Shown here: positions 63,804 to 64,000 of the stretch, piece by piece
How positions within the stretch are numbered: the first letter of the stretch is position 1
How the letters are laid out: every line of letters begins with the position of its first letter
Origin: Phenylobacterium sp.
GTDB taxonomy: Bacteria; Pseudomonadota; Alphaproteobacteria; Caulobacterales; Caulobacteraceae
Length of the DNA stretch: 64,000 nt
Assembly: GCA_020402585.1 (NCBI GenBank)
Contig: JADBZH010000038.1
Coordinates: 27,561-91,560 of the forward strand
Direction of reading: 5' to 3'
The notes under the pieces: model-generated
What the model saw: the letters and a program-made list of their open reading frames with translations, nothing else
What the model was told of the DNA's origin: nothing
Database searches by the model: none
Translations under genes and position numbers: made by a program

Positions 63804-64000
63804 CTACCAGGGGTGTTCGACGCCGTCCCAGGTCCAGAAGCGGCCCGAGTCTTCGAGGCCGAGCCGATCAATCACTTCAAGAAGGCCCCGGGCGCTCTCC
63901 TCGACGGAAATCGCCGCCGCCGGGCCCCCCATGTCGGTACGTACCCATCCCGGGTGCATCGGACAGACGATCATGCCCCGGGCCTTGAGTTCCAGCGCCA
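63804..64000 (-). CDS. C-terminal end of a short-chain dehydrogenase (partial)
   Basis: Open on the minus strand from the window edge to TAG at 63804-63806, 64 codons visible. The text ALELKARGMIVCPMHPGWV then RTDMGGPAAAISVEESARGL is the classic end of an SDR of the CsgA/sniffer-like group (HPGWVRTDMGG after the catalytic helix), with the closing DSGRFWTWDGVEHPW. Start, cofactor site and catalytic Tyr lie outside the window, so nothing more can be said of function. Confidence 0.85.
   Translation of the reverse strand, partial: ALELKARGMIVCPMHPGWVRTDMGGPAAAISVEESARGLLEVIDRLGLEDSGRFWTWDGVEHPW

Overview
The window looks like a chromosomal segment of a GC-rich alphaproteobacterium of the Caulobacteraceae (Caulobacter/Phenylobacterium type). 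The evidence is a CcrM-type GANTC methyltransferase next to rnhB and in the same neighbourhood as smc and mutY, a MucR regulator, a CdnL/fdxA pair, the alphaproteobacterial Coq4/Coq7 route to ubiquinone, and G+C that looks close to 70% throughout. Genus is an inference. I see no phage, transposon, integrase or CRISPR array; most of the window is core chromosome with a few accessory genes.

Layout. 1-11 kb: genome maintenance on the minus strand (smc, lipoprotein thiol oxidoreductase, DciA-like protein, ccrM, rnhB, tag, ygfZ) with mutY and a heptosyltransferase-like gene on plus. 11-21 kb: Coq4, an acyl-CoA ligase, a 44-residue membrane protein behind an FNR/FixK-type box, an MBL hydrolase/DUF442 pair, orphan OppBC permeases, SppA, a DUF1963 protein and a foreign-looking HH-motif protein beside tRNA-Pro. 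21-29 kb: tRNA-Gln, oligopeptidase B, MaoC dehydratase, an archaeal/eukaryotic-type prolyl-tRNA synthetase, a palindromic repeat, and a divergent acyl-CoA ligase/crotonase pair. 28.6-33.5 kb: mucR, a single PAS protein with a GANTC-rich promoter, sufE, a PleC/DivJ-like histidine kinase and small conserved proteins. 33.6-38.3 kb: prfC-rsmC-rsuA and an unknown helical-repeat protein. 38.3-40 kb: a folate operon (folB, pteridine-reductase-like SDR) headed by a 26-codon microprotein. 40-50 kb: SMP-30 lactonase, aldehyde dehydrogenase, acyl-CoA ligase, esterase, NhaA, SelO, a DMT exporter, GluQ and a TetR regulator. 50.3-50.9 kb: two tandem tiny membrane-protein genes. 51-55 kb: HNH nuclease, coq7, dsbB, feoB, feoA, tRNA-Leu. 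55-64 kb: GST, crotonase, cdnL, fdxA, penicillin acylase, S4 protein, SUV3-like helicase and the tail of an SDR.

How genes fit together. CcrM, MucR, the PAS protein and the histidine kinase belong to families that run the Caulobacter cell cycle. GANTC sites cluster in the ccrM leader, before the PAS gene, before the aldehyde dehydrogenase and in the helicase/SDR gap, which suggests methylation-coupled control. Coq4 and Coq7 act in ubiquinone synthesis. Three acyl-CoA ligases, two crotonases, a MaoC dehydratase, an aldehyde dehydrogenase and an esterase give broad acyl catabolism. FeoAB supplies iron to an organism with FdxA, SufE and MutY iron-sulfur proteins.

The least explained locus is 50.27-50.88 kb: a TetR gene divergent from two tandem genes for 35- and 40-residue single-span proteins that share a LIDR motif, carry an identical 14-base leader block exactly 300 bases apart, and each end at a strong terminator.
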